Positions 15,730 through 23,169 of a DNA stretch of 43,219 nucleotides are shown piece by piece. The stretch comes from an uncultured Oscillospiraceae bacterium (GTDB lineage Bacteria > Bacillota > Clostridia > Oscillospirales > Ruminococcaceae), in NCBI GenBank assembly GCA_934463345.1, contig CAKSJL010000008.1, positions 1 to 43,219 of the forward strand. Reading direction: 5' to 3'. Made by a program: the position numbers and the translations under genes. How positions within the stretch are numbered: position 1 is the first letter of the stretch; every line of letters begins with the position of its first letter. The notes beneath the pieces are model-generated. The model did no database searches. It saw only the letters and a program-made list of their open reading frames with translations, and was not told the DNA's origin.

Positions 15730-16845
15730 TTGAAAAAGGAACAGGCGCTTGCAAAGAAGCAGGAAGCTTCTGCAAAATCAAAGCTGCTGAAACCGCAAAC
15801 CAAAAAAAGCTTTACTACTTATATTATCGTTATCATTGCATTTGTTATAATGCAGATACTAACTGCAACTGACAGCATTTCAAGCATGATGGCAGGTCTG
15901 CTTGTACCGCTGTGTGTTTACGCTATACTTGCTGTGTCGCTTAATTTGACTGTCGGCATACTTGGAGAGCTTAGTCTCGGACAGGCTGGCTTTATGTGCA
16001 TCGGCGCATATACCAGCGCAATTTTTTCAGTTTCAACCTCAGAAACAATAACTCAGGTCTGGATCCGTTTTCCGCTGGCTTTGCTTGTCGGAGGAATTGC
16101 TGCGGCACTTTTCGGCGTTCTTATCGGCATTCCGGTTTTAAGACTTAAAGGCGACTATCTCGCTATAGTAACTCTGGCATTCGGTGAAATTATAAAGAAC
16201 GTTTTTGCCGCTCTTTATCTCGGATGTGATTCAAAGGGCATACATGTCTCTCTTAAAAGCCTTTCAAACCTGAACCTTGAGGAGGACGGAAAGCTTATTA
16301 TAAACGGCCCTCAGGGTATCAGCGGAACACCTAACGATTCAACCTTTACAATAGGCTTTATACTCCTCATGCTTACACTTGTCATAGCCTATAACTTTGT
16401 TCATTCAAGAACAGGAAGAGCAGTAATGGCTATAAGAGACAACAGAATTGCAGCTGAATCGGTTGGTCTTAATATTACAAAATACAAGCTTATAACCTTT
16501 GGACTTACAGCATTTTTAGCAGGCGTTGCCGGCGCTCTTTACTCACATAATTTCTATACGCTTCAGGCTTCAAAATTTGATTATAACCTTTCTATTCTGA
16601 TTCTTGTATTTGTCGTTCTTGGCGGTATCGGAAACATCAGAGGAAGCGTTATCGCAGCGGTTGTGCTTGTCATGCTTCCGGAGCTTCTCAGAAGCATCAA
16701 CAGCTACAGAATGCTTATATACTCAATCGTTCTTATCGTTATGATGATCGTTACGTCAAATGCAAAATCAAAGGCATTTATCTCGGCAAATGTCCAGAAA
16801 TTCAAGGCGCTGTTCAGACGCTCCGGAAAAAAGGAGGTTGAGTAA
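15730..16845 (+). CDS. livM: Branched-chain amino acid ABC transporter permease LivM
   Basis: A 371-residue permease partner of LivH. A basic, polar N-terminal tail (about 1-30) precedes about nine membrane segments; the sequence LNLTVGILGELSLGQAGFMCIGAYTSA is typical of LivM, and VLGGIGNIRGSVIAAVVL is the ATPase-coupling loop. I prefer the TTG at 15730, because AAAGGA (15715-15720) is 9 bases upstream of it; ATG 15721, in the same frame, touches the SD directly and would add three residues. Bases 15626-15680 upstream include a degenerate type C-like repeat overlapping the livH stop. Confidence 0.93.
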   Translation: MKKEQALAKKQEASAKSKLLKPQTKKSFTTYIIVIIAFVIMQILTATDSISSMMAGLLVPLCVYAILAVSLNLTVGILGELSLGQAGFMCIGAYTSAIFSVSTSETITQVWIRFPLALLVGGIAAALFGVLIGIPVLRLKGDYLAIVTLAFGEIIKNVFAALYLGCDSKGIHVSLKSLSNLNLEEDGKLIINGPQGISGTPNDSTFTIGFILLMLTLVIAYNFVHSRTGRAVMAIRDNRIAAESVGLNITKYKLITFGLTAFLAGVAGALYSHNFYTLQASKFDYNLSILILVFVVLGGIGNIRGSVIAAVVLVMLPELLRSINSYRMLIYSIVLIVMMIVTSNAKSKAFISANVQKFKALFRRSGKKEVE

Positions 16846-16847
16846 TA

Positions 16848-17606
16848 ATGGCACTTCTCGAAGTAAAAAATATTGGTATATCGTTCGGCGGACTTCGTGC
16901 CGTTGACGAATTCAGCATAACAATTGAAAAAGGTCAGCTCTATGGCCTTATAGGACCTAACGGTGCCGGAAAGACAACAATATTCAACATGCTGACAGGC
17001 GTTTACAAGCCTACAGACGGTACTATAACACTGGATGGGAAAAATATTACTGGTAAAAGCACAATTGAGATAAATAGAAGCGGTATTGCCCGTACATTCC
17101 AGAATATACGTCTTTTCAAGGATCAGAGCGTTATTGACAATGTTAAGGTGGCGCTTCACAATCATTACAAATACAGCACCTTTGAGGGAATTTTCAGACT
17201 ACCGAGATTCTTTAAAACTGAAAAAGCAATGGATGAAAAGGCTCTGGAGCTGCTTAAGGTTTTTGACCTTGACAAGGAAGCTTATCTTTTAGCTTCAGGA
17301 CTTCCGTACGGAAAGCAGAGAAAGCTTGAAATTGCAAGAGCGCTTGCAACTGAGCCGAAGCTTCTGCTTCTTGACGAGCCGGCAGCCGGCATGAATCCGA
17401 ACGAAACTGCCGAGCTTATGGATACAATACGTTTTGTGAGAGATAATTTTGACATGACTGTTCTGCTAATTGAGCATGATATGAGTCTTGTTTCAGGTAT
17501 ATGCGAAAAGTTATCGGTTCTTAATTTCGGACAGCTTCTCTGTGAGGGCAAGACCTCTGAGGTTTTAAGCAATCCTGAAGTTATAACAGCATATCTTGGC
17601 GAATAA
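16848..17606 (+). CDS. livG: Branched-chain amino acid ABC transporter ATP-binding protein LivG
   Basis: A 252-residue ATPase that powers the LivHM permease with LivF. Walker A is GPNGAGKTT (about 35-43), the signature region is LPYGKQRKLEIARAL (the LSYGxQR form typical of LivG), and Walker B is LLLLDEPAAGMNP. The switch His is in LLIEHDMSLV. It starts 2 bases after livM, with GGAGG inside the livM end. Confidence 0.95.
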   Translation: MALLEVKNIGISFGGLRAVDEFSITIEKGQLYGLIGPNGAGKTTIFNMLTGVYKPTDGTITLDGKNITGKSTIEINRSGIARTFQNIRLFKDQSVIDNVKVALHNHYKYSTFEGIFRLPRFFKTEKAMDEKALELLKVFDLDKEAYLLASGLPYGKQRKLEIARALATEPKLLLLDEPAAGMNPNETAELMDTIRFVRDNFDMTVLLIEHDMSLVSGICEKLSVLNFGQLLCEGKTSEVLSNPEVITAYLGE

Positions 17607-17621
17607 AGGAGGACAAGACTG

Positions 17622-18332
17622 ATGGCAATGTTGGAAATTAAGGATCTGCATGTAAATTACGGTGTTATTGCGGCGCTCAAGGGAATTTCCTTTGAGGTTA
17701 ACGAGGGAGAGGTAATAGCGCTTATCGGCGCAAACGGTGCCGGAAAAACTACTACACTTCATACACTGACAGGACTGATACCGGCGAAAAAAGGTTCAAT
17801 AAAGTTCAATGATGTTGAATTGACCAGGACTCCGGCGCATAAAATAGTAGAAATGGGAATTGCACACGTTCCGGAGGGAAGAAGAATATTTCAGAATCTT
17901 ACCGTTCTTGATAATCTGAAACTCGGCGCATTTATAAGAAAGGATAAGGACGGTATTGCTGAGGATCTTAAAATGGTTTATGATCGTTTTCCACGTCTGG
18001 CAGAAAGAAAAAGCCAGATAGCAGGAACGCTTTCAGGCGGTGAGCAGCAGATGCTTGCCATGGGAAGAGCGCTTATGTCAAAACCGAAAATTATTGTTAT
18101 GGATGAACCGTCAATGGGTCTTTCGCCGATTTTTGTAACGGAAATATTTGATATCATCAAGTCGATCAGAGAAAGCGGAACAACAGTTTTGCTCGTTGAG
18201 CAGAATGCAAAAAAAGCTCTGGCGATTTCAGACAGAGCGTATGTACTCGAAACAGGAAAAATCGTTCTTTCAGGAAAAGCTTCTGACCTTATAAATGATG
18301 AATCAGTCAAGAAAGCATATTTGGGCGAATAG
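17622..18332 (+). CDS. livF: Branched-chain amino acid ABC transporter ATP-binding protein LivF
   Basis: A 236-residue ATPase, partner of LivG. Walker A is GANGAGKTT (about 36-44), the signature is LSGGEQQMLAMGRAL, Walker B is IIVMDEPSMGLSP, and the switch region is LLVEQNAKKAL. The motif HVPEGRRIFQNLTV is typical of LivF. ATG 17622 follows GGAGGA at good spacing, 15 bases after livG. Confidence 0.95.
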   Translation: MAMLEIKDLHVNYGVIAALKGISFEVNEGEVIALIGANGAGKTTTLHTLTGLIPAKKGSIKFNDVELTRTPAHKIVEMGIAHVPEGRRIFQNLTVLDNLKLGAFIRKDKDGIAEDLKMVYDRFPRLAERKSQIAGTLSGGEQQMLAMGRALMSKPKIIVMDEPSMGLSPIFVTEIFDIIKSIRESGTTVLLVEQNAKKALAISDRAYVLETGKIVLSGKASDLINDESVKKAYLGE

Positions 18333-18343
18333 GAGGTGTGCTT

Positions 18344-18952
18344 ATGGCAAGGATAATAACTATTGCAAGAGGACTTGGAAGCGGCGGCAGAACTATCGGA
18401 AAAATGCTGTCTGAGGATCTGGACATCAAATATTATGACAAGGATCTTATAAAGCTTGCAAGCGATGAAAGCGGAATAAACGAGCGCTTTTTCAGACTGG
18501 TCGATGAAAAGCTTAAAGGTTCATTTCTGAGAAGAGGAGGCGTTTACAAGGGTGACCTGCTTCAGCCAGAGCATCCGGATTTTACGTCTGACAAAAATCT
18601 CTTTAACTTTTCTGCCAAGGTGATTACAGAACTTGCTAACAAAGAACCGGCTGTCATTGTCGGAAGATGTGCAGATTTTATACTGCGTGACAGAACTGAT
18701 GTTATAAAGGTTTTTGTTCACTGCAATATTGAAACAGCTGTTAAAAATGTTGTTGATATGTACGGCATAACCGAAAAGGAAGCCAAGAAGCTGATCGAAA
18801 AAACTGATAAGGAACGCAGTGAGTACTATCGTCATTATACAGGCAGAGAATGGACCAATGCTATGAATTATAACCTGTGCCTTGATACAAGCTGCATGGA
18901 TTATGAAAAATGTGTTGATATTGTAAAGGGATATATTCAGCTTTGTGAGTAA
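18344..18952 (+). CDS. Cytidylate kinase-like family protein
   Basis: A 202-residue P-loop-type protein that resembles the cytidylate kinase-like family (PF13189). It starts MARIITIARGLGSGGRTIGK, in which GLGSGGRTIG replaces a standard nucleotide-binding loop, and has VIVGRCADFILRD in the middle and a basic stretch KERSEYYRHYTGREW resembling the lid of nucleotide kinases. The substrate is not established for this family. ATG 18344 lies 7 bases after AGGAGG; the in-frame GTG at 18338 is too close to it. It is last in the liv operon and precedes a terminator; a functional link with transport is unproven. Confidence 0.85.
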   Translation: MARIITIARGLGSGGRTIGKMLSEDLDIKYYDKDLIKLASDESGINERFFRLVDEKLKGSFLRRGGVYKGDLLQPEHPDFTSDKNLFNFSAKVITELANKEPAVIVGRCADFILRDRTDVIKVFVHCNIETAVKNVVDMYGITEKEAKKLIEKTDKERSEYYRHYTGREWTNAMNYNLCLDTSCMDYEKCVDIVKGYIQLCE

Positions 18953-18991
18953 TAATACATGGTGTTGCTGTTCATGACACTGTCTGAAACT

Positions 18992-19020
18992 AAAAGCTCT
19001 CCGCAAGGGGAGCTTTTTTA
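18992..19020 (+). terminator. Terminator of the liv operon
   Basis: Stem AAAAGCTCTCC / GGGGAGCTTTT with a GCAA tetraloop and T-run. Confidence 0.9.
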
Positions 19021-19067
19021 ATTTTGACTATAAACTCATCAGGTGAAAATAATTCAGGAAATGATAC

Positions 19068-19096
19068 TTGACAACTATACAATAATGTGATAAAAT
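19068..19096 (+). promoter_or_regulatory. Promoter of the DUF3793-flavodoxin operon
   Basis: TTGACA (19068-19073), 17 bases, TAAAAT (19091-19096), with TGTG just before the -10. A palindromic operator begins 9 bases after the -10, so a repressor there would block initiation. Confidence 0.75.
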
Positions 19097-19104
19097 AAAT
19101 ATGT

Positions 19105-19122
19105 AGTTAGCTTCATCTAACT
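19105..19122. promoter_or_regulatory. Operator copy 1 (GTTAG-N6-CTAAC)
   Basis: AGTTAG-CTTCAT-CTAACT is an 18-base palindrome over the predicted transcription start. The layout resembles DtxR/IdeR-type metalloregulator sites. The regulator is an inference. Confidence 0.55.
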
Positions 19123-19205
19123 TAAATTTAAAGTATGGTACTGCATGTTTATAATCTGAACAGCGTATTATAATTATAGTGCAAATAAGTAGAATGCAGC
19201 AATAG

Positions 19206-19221
19206 GTTAGCTTATGCTAAC
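19206..19221. promoter_or_regulatory. Operator copy 2 (GTTAG-N6-CTAAC)
   Basis: GTTAGC-TTAT-GCTAAC, 5 bases upstream of the SD of the DUF3793 gene. It repeats the half-sites of copy 1 about 100 bases away. Confidence 0.55.
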
Positions 19222-19237
19222 AAGCAAGGAGTTATTT

Positions 19238-19810
19238 ATGTCTTTTTCAGAATGTTTAAGCTTTGAGAAAAAACTTGCATATTTTTCAGCGCCATCACTT
19301 CTTGGCATAAAGTGTGCCAACCTGATTTCGATAAGCAAAACTGAATTTAATCTTCCTGAGCATATCAGTCGGTTTAATGCAAAGGCTGAGTCGAAGGGTC
19401 TGAAACTGAAAAAGCTTTGCAGCTGTAATAAAAGAGTGCTTATTTTGATTTATAACGAAAAAATGCTGAAAAATCAGATTATGAAGGAAAATCAGAGAAA
19501 TATTCTGAAAAGATATGGATATAATGACATTGCTGACCTTGATGCTGTATTGGAAATACTTGCAGACAGAATTATGAGCGAGCCTCAGTTTCCGCATGAA
19601 ATCGGCGTTTTTCTTGGATATCCTGCGGAGGATGTAATTGGATTTATAAAAAATAAAGGAGAAAATTACAAGCTCAGCGGTTACTGGAAGGTTTACAGCG
19701 ATACCGAATGTGCAAAGCGCACGTTTGAAAATTATGAAAAGTGCAGAAAATTTCTGTGCAATAAATTAAATCAGGGCTATGATATATATCAGGCGCTGAA
19801 AATTTCCTGA
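19238..19810 (+). CDS. DUF3793 family protein
   Basis: A 190-residue soluble protein that I recognise as DUF3793 (start [24 protein letters not shown]; later [20 protein letters not shown], then [21 protein letters not shown]). Several cysteines are present but no clear metal motif. The function is unknown; this family is often found beside flavodoxin and ferrous-iron uptake genes, and here the flavodoxin follows after 13 bases. ATG 19238 is supported by AAGGAG 6 bases upstream; ATG 19214 lies inside the operator palindrome. Confidence 0.85.
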   Translation: MSFSECLSFEKKLAYFSAPSLLGIKCANLISISKTEFNLPEHISRFNAKAESKGLKLKKLCSCNKRVLILIYNEKMLKNQIMKENQRNILKRYGYNDIADLDAVLEILADRIMSEPQFPHEIGVFLGYPAEDVIGFIKNKGENYKLSGYWKVYSDTECAKRTFENYEKCRKFLCNKLNQGYDIYQALKIS

Positions 19811-19823
19811 GGAGGATATAAGT

Positions 19824-20231
19824 ATGAAAACAGCAGTTATATATTGGAGCGGTACGGGCAACACAGAGCAGATGGCAGAGGCTGTTGCAGAGGGCGCTAA
19901 GGCAGAGCTTTTCAGTGTTGCGGACTTTTCCGGAAGCATTGATGAATACGATAAAGTTGCGTTCGGCTGCCCGGCAATGGGAGCTGAAACACTTGAAGAA
20001 TCTGAATTTGAACCGTTTTTTTCTGATATAGAAGGTTCGCTCAGCGGCAAGACTGTAGCGCTTTTTGGCTCTTACGGCTGGGGCGACGGCGAATGGATGA
20101 GAAGCTGGGAAGAAAGAGTCAAGGCTGACGGGGCAGTTATTGCAGGCGATGAAGGTCTTATCGTTAACGAAACTCCGTCTGCGGAGGATATTGAAAAGTG
20201 TAAGGCGCTTGGTAAGGCATTGACAGAATAA
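19824..20231 (+). CDS. Flavodoxin
   Basis: A 135-residue FMN-binding electron carrier. The phosphate-binding loop is [11 protein letters not shown] (about 8-18), the second loop is [18 protein letters not shown], and the third FMN contact region is [13 protein letters not shown] (about 76-88). It is a short-chain flavodoxin typical of Clostridia, expected to replace ferredoxin when iron is low. It shares an operon and a possible metal-responsive operator with DUF3793. SD GAGGA precedes ATG by about 8 bases. Confidence 0.95.
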   Translation: MKTAVIYWSGTGNTEQMAEAVAEGAKAELFSVADFSGSIDEYDKVAFGCPAMGAETLEESEFEPFFSDIEGSLSGKTVALFGSYGWGDGEWMRSWEERVKADGAVIAGDEGLIVNETPSAEDIEKCKALGKALTE

Positions 20232-20248
20232 AAACACAATTCAAAAAG

Positions 20249-20291
20249 AAAAGTTTCAACAGTCCCGAAAAAAACTGTTGAAACTTTTTTA
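20249..20291. terminator. Bidirectional terminator between flavodoxin and tspO
   Basis: Stem AAAAGTTTCAACAGT / ACTGTTGAAACTTTT, A-run on the left and T-run on the right, serving both convergent genes; the right arm reaches the tspO stop. Confidence 0.85.
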
Positions 20292-20768
20292 TTTCCGGTT
20301 CAGAAGCGCCGTAGCTATGTTGAGATAAAGTGCAAAGAAAACCCATATAAGATAGGGGAGATTTAAATATGTTGCCGTCTTTGAGACCTTTTTAAACTGG
20401 ATTATCATTGCAGTTATCAGCGCTATAAGTACTAAAAGCACGCCCACCGCAGCTCCCATACAGCCAAACCGGAAAAAAACAATGCTCCAGAGAAAATTTA
20501 CAGCCAGCTGTGACGCATAAAGTGCGTAGCTTTTTGGTTTTTCTGCTGAGCTTCCTGTTTTGTTGTATATAAGATATACCGACAATCCCATAATTGCGTA
20601 CAGAATTGTCCAGATTACCGGAAACAGAGCTCCGGGAGGAGAAAACGGAGGCTTTACAAATTCGCTGTATTGCGAAAACCGGTTTCCGGAAATCAGGGCA
20701 GAAAGCGCTCCGACAAGCTCAGCTGATACAACAAAAATCAGCAATTCAGTAATGCTTTGCTTTTTCAT
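20289..20768 (-). CDS. tspO: TspO/MBR family membrane protein
   Basis: A 159-residue protein with five membrane segments, matching the five-helix fold of the tryptophan-rich sensory protein/translocator family. Conserved pieces are FVKPPFSPPGALFPVIWTILY (about 40-60), NFLWSIVFFRFG and LPYLIWVFFALYLN. The family binds porphyrins and related ligands; the role in this organism is unknown. ATG 20768 has GAGG 6 bases upstream; an in-frame GTG two codons earlier overlaps that SD. Confidence 0.93.
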   Translation of the reverse strand: MKKQSITELLIFVVSAELVGALSALISGNRFSQYSEFVKPPFSPPGALFPVIWTILYAIMGLSVYLIYNKTGSSAEKPKSYALYASQLAVNFLWSIVFFRFGCMGAAVGVLLVLIALITAMIIQFKKVSKTATYLNLPYLIWVFFALYLNIATALLNRK

Positions 20769-20832
20769 AAACACCTCTTTAAATAATGTTTATTAAAGCT
20801 TATGCGTTGTACTGTCTGTATATGTTTTTGAG

Positions 20833-20870
20833 TAAAAAATATCGCCAGTCCTTTTTAAGAACCGGCGATT
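20833..20870 (-). terminator. Terminator of the double-dockerin gene
   Basis: Stem ATCGCCGGTTCTT / AGGACTGGCGAT (one mismatch or wobble region), then ATTTTTT on the minus strand. Confidence 0.8.
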
Positions 20871-20879
20871 TCAGACCTA

Positions 20880-21755
20880 TTACTTACTCATAATTTTCTT
20901 TGCAATTTCAATTGCATCATAAAGATTAACAGAGCCGTCTCCATTGAAATCGGCAAGTGTTTTTTCTTCAGCTGTAAGAGTTTTCATGCCCATCAGGCTT
21001 TTGCATATTTCAATTATGTCATAAAGATCGACTTTACCGCTTTTATTAACATCGCCCTTTAAAAATGTTGTGCTTATGCCGTCAGTAATTGTTACAGTTC
21101 CGTTTTTTACAACGGTTGAGCACTGTTCTGTGTCGCTGTTGCCCATTTTTTCAACGGTGAAGCTTATGTCATAAACCTCGCCTGCGGCTTCTCCCTTAGT
21201 TGCGAAAAAGCTCAGAGAAGCTATTGCCTGGTCAATTACGATTCCCTTTGGGTTTACAAAGACAATACAGTTGTTGGATACAAATAAGACAATATCATCA
21301 TTGATTTTTGATGTTGAAATGCCATGATTCAGCTCGCAGCTTTCTCTTATGATTCCGACCTTAGCATTGCAGTTTTTCAGGTATAATGATGTCTTAATAT
21401 TTTTTCCCTGTCCGAGACTAAAATCGCCGACACTCAGTTCAGGACTTTTAGTTAATTTTTCGCTGCTGTCCTCTGCACCAATCAGTGAACCATACAGGTC
21501 ACAGGCGTCGTATATATCTATAACTCCATCCTGGTTATAGTCAGCAGCATCTTCGATACTTCTGTAATCGCCAATACTGTAATGCATGATGTATTCAACA
21601 TCATTTGTATCTAAAACGCCGTTACCATCTGCGTCACCTCTGACAACCTCTGAACTGGTGTCAGCGGCAAAAGCCATGGTATTTCCGCTGATAACAGCTG
21701 TAAAAGCACAAATAGCTGACATTATCGTACTTGCAATTTTATACTTAATTTTCAT
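20880..21755 (-). CDS. Secreted protein: dockerin, cohesin-like domain, dockerin
   Basis: A 291-residue exported protein. A signal peptide covers about 1-30 (AFA|AD cleavage). Residues about 38-93 form a dockerin with two calcium loops (GDADGNGVLDTND and DYNQDGVIDIYD). Residues about 105-224 are strand-rich, with ELSVGDFSL, NIKTSLYLKN and ISFTVEKMG, resembling a divergent cohesin or related carbohydrate-binding-type beta sandwich. Residues about 231-291 form a second dockerin (GDVNKSGKVDLYD, DFNGDGSVNLYD). SD AAGGAG precedes ATG. A type A repeat sits 28 bases upstream. A dockerin-cohesin combination would fit an adaptor of a cellulosome; the cohesin call is uncertain. Confidence 0.8.
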   Translation of the reverse strand: MKIKYKIASTIMSAICAFTAVISGNTMAFAADTSSEVVRGDADGNGVLDTNDVEYIMHYSIGDYRSIEDAADYNQDGVIDIYDACDLYGSLIGAEDSSEKLTKSPELSVGDFSLGQGKNIKTSLYLKNCNAKVGIIRESCELNHGISTSKINDDIVLFVSNNCIVFVNPKGIVIDQAIASLSFFATKGEAAGEVYDISFTVEKMGNSDTEQCSTVVKNGTVTITDGISTTFLKGDVNKSGKVDLYDIIEICKSLMGMKTLTAEEKTLADFNGDGSVNLYDAIEIAKKIMSK

Positions 21756-21782
21756 AGAAAACTCCTTCTGTCTGAATTGCTA

Positions 21783-21949
21783 TAGGGCGTATTCACATAA
21801 AATGCCTGTGTGAATTTTCGTGCAGAATTTCTACACAAACGAGGCGAAAATTTGCAGGCATACTTGCGTATGGCAAGAATTTTTAACGCTGTTAACGTGA
21901 AATTATGCCGAAAATACGTACATTTCATTTTTATGTGAACACGCTCTAA
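21783..21949. repeat. Type A palindromic element, full copy
   Basis: Ends are TAGGGCGTATTCACATAAAA on the left and, inverted, TAGAGCGTGTTCACATAAAA on the right (18 of 20 match), with TA at each tip. The interior (21836-21892) matches the type B element core at 26866-26922 at 49 of 57 positions, without gaps. It has no coding capacity. It lies between the rplL terminator and the double-dockerin gene. Confidence 0.85.
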
Positions 21950-21954
21950 TATAA

Positions 21955-21985
21955 AACACTCCCGACTGAAACAGACGGGAGTGTT
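21955..21985 (-). terminator. Terminator of rplJ-rplL
   Basis: Perfect stem AACACTCCCG / CGGGAGTGTT, followed by TTTATATT on the minus strand. Confidence 0.85.
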
Positions 21986-22003
21986 GAAAAGTAATCTTTA
22001 AAA

Positions 22004-22372
22004 TTACTTAATTTCGATTGTAGCGCCAGCCTCTTCAAGCTTAGCCTTGAGCTCTTCAGCTTCTGCCTTTGAAACGCCTTCCTTAAGAGCCTTAGGAGCT
22101 GATTCAACAACTTCCTTTGCTTCCTTAAGACCAAGACCAAGAGCATCCTTAACAGCCTTGATTACAGGCATCTTAGCATCGCCGAATGAAGCGAGAACAA
22201 CGTCAAATTCTGTCTTTTCTTCTGCAGCAGCAGCGCCGCCAGCAGCAGGAGCAGCAGCAACAGCAGCTGTTACACCGAATTCTTCCTGAATAGCGTCAAC
22301 GAGTTCAGCCAGTTCCATAACTGACAGAGCTTTGATATCTTCAATAAACTTTAATGTCTTTTCTGAAGCCAT
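22004..22372 (-). CDS. rplL: 50S ribosomal protein L7/L12
   Basis: A 122-residue protein forming the flexible ribosomal stalk that recruits translation factors. It has the N-terminal dimerisation helices ([20 protein letters not shown]), an Ala/Gly-rich hinge ([15 protein letters not shown]) and the conserved C-terminal domain ([27 protein letters not shown]). SD AAGGAG precedes the ATG. It follows rplJ by 58 bases. Confidence 0.98.
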   Translation of the reverse strand: MASEKTLKFIEDIKALSVMELAELVDAIQEEFGVTAAVAAAPAAGGAAAAEEKTEFDVVLASFGDAKMPVIKAVKDALGLGLKEAKEVVESAPKALKEGVSKAEAEELKAKLEEAGATIEIK

Positions 22373-22430
22373 GATAATAAATCTCCTTTTAAATTATAAT
22401 AAATTCCGACATAAAATGTCACAGTTAAAA

Positions 22431-22940
22431 TTAAGCCGCATCGTCTGTCTTGCTGTCTGCAACAGCCTTGAGAATAGCTGCGAGCTTCTGGATAGGACCC
22501 TGAAGTGATCCAACGAGCTGTGCGAGCAGAACATCCTTTGAAGGGATCTTTGAAAGAGCGATAACACCCTTTTCGTCATAAATCTGACCCTCAACCATAC
22601 CAGCCTTGAGGTTGAACTTGTCCTCAGTATCTGAAGCAAATTTACCCAGAATTCTTGCCGGAGCTGTCTGGTCATCATTAGAAACTGCAATAGCAGTTGT
22701 ACCTTCGAGAACATCGTCAAGACCTTCGATACCTGCATTCTTGAGAGCGAAACGCAACATTGTATTCTTTTCAACAGAATAATGTACGTTTGCTTCACGC
22801 AGTTCACGTCTGAGCTTTGTATCCTCCTCAACAGTGATGCCCTTGTAATCAACGAGTACAAAAGAAACAGCGTTCTTGAGCATTTCTGTAAGCTGGTCAA
22901 CCTTAGCCTTCTTAACTTCCAAAATCTTTTCGCTTGGCAT
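22431..22940 (-). CDS. rplJ: 50S ribosomal protein L10
   Basis: A 169-residue stalk base protein that anchors L7/L12 dimers. It begins PSEKILEVKKAKVDQLTEMLKN and has FVLVDYKGITVEEDTKLRRELREANVHYSVEKNT, characteristic of L10; the C-terminal helix (QKLAAILKAVADSKTD) is the L7/L12-binding spine. SD GGAGGTG precedes ATG. An L10 leader with an attenuator lies upstream. Confidence 0.98.
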   Translation of the reverse strand: MPSEKILEVKKAKVDQLTEMLKNAVSFVLVDYKGITVEEDTKLRRELREANVHYSVEKNTMLRFALKNAGIEGLDDVLEGTTAIAVSNDDQTAPARILGKFASDTEDKFNLKAGMVEGQIYDEKGVIALSKIPSKDVLLAQLVGSLQGPIQKLAAILKAVADSKTDDAA

Positions 22941-22987
22941 TATAGTTTCACCTCCGATTATTTTATAACCGTATCAAAAGAATAATG

Positions 22988-23018
22988 CAAAAAACCCTTT
23001 TCACAGAGGAAAAGGGCA
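22988..23018 (-). terminator. Attenuator terminator in the L10 leader
   Basis: Minus strand: GCCCTTTTC, loop CTCTGT, GAAAAGGG, then TTTTTTGC. It lies about 48 bases before the rplJ start. Confidence 0.85.
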
Positions 23019-23113
23019 TAAATAATCATATTATCAATGCACATTCCTCGGCCGGACTTACGGATCTTACTCCACCGGCTGTCTTTAGAATACGATTTGT
23101 TTCAAACAACTTC
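22988..23113 (-). promoter_or_regulatory. Ribosomal protein L10 leader with attenuator
   Basis: On the minus strand the leader carries AAAGACAGCCGGTGGAG, later TCCGGCCGAGGAATG; the GCCGG / CCGGC arms and the AGACAG and GAGG joints match the L10 leader that binds L10(L12)4. It is followed at 22988-23018 by a terminator stem (CCCTTTTC / GAAAAGGG plus T-run), so excess L10 could cause premature termination. Recognition is by motif; a covariance search was not run. Confidence 0.85.
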
Positions 23114-23116
23114 ACC

Positions 23117-23145
23117 ATTATATCACATGACTATAAGCTTGTCAA
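23117..23145 (-). promoter_or_regulatory. Promoter of rplJ-rplL
   Basis: TTGACA, 17 bases, TATAAT on the minus strand, with ATGTGA before the -10 (extended -10). Both hexamers are consensus. Confidence 0.9.
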
Positions 23146-23169
23146 GTATTTTTCTGATTTTTTCAGAAT

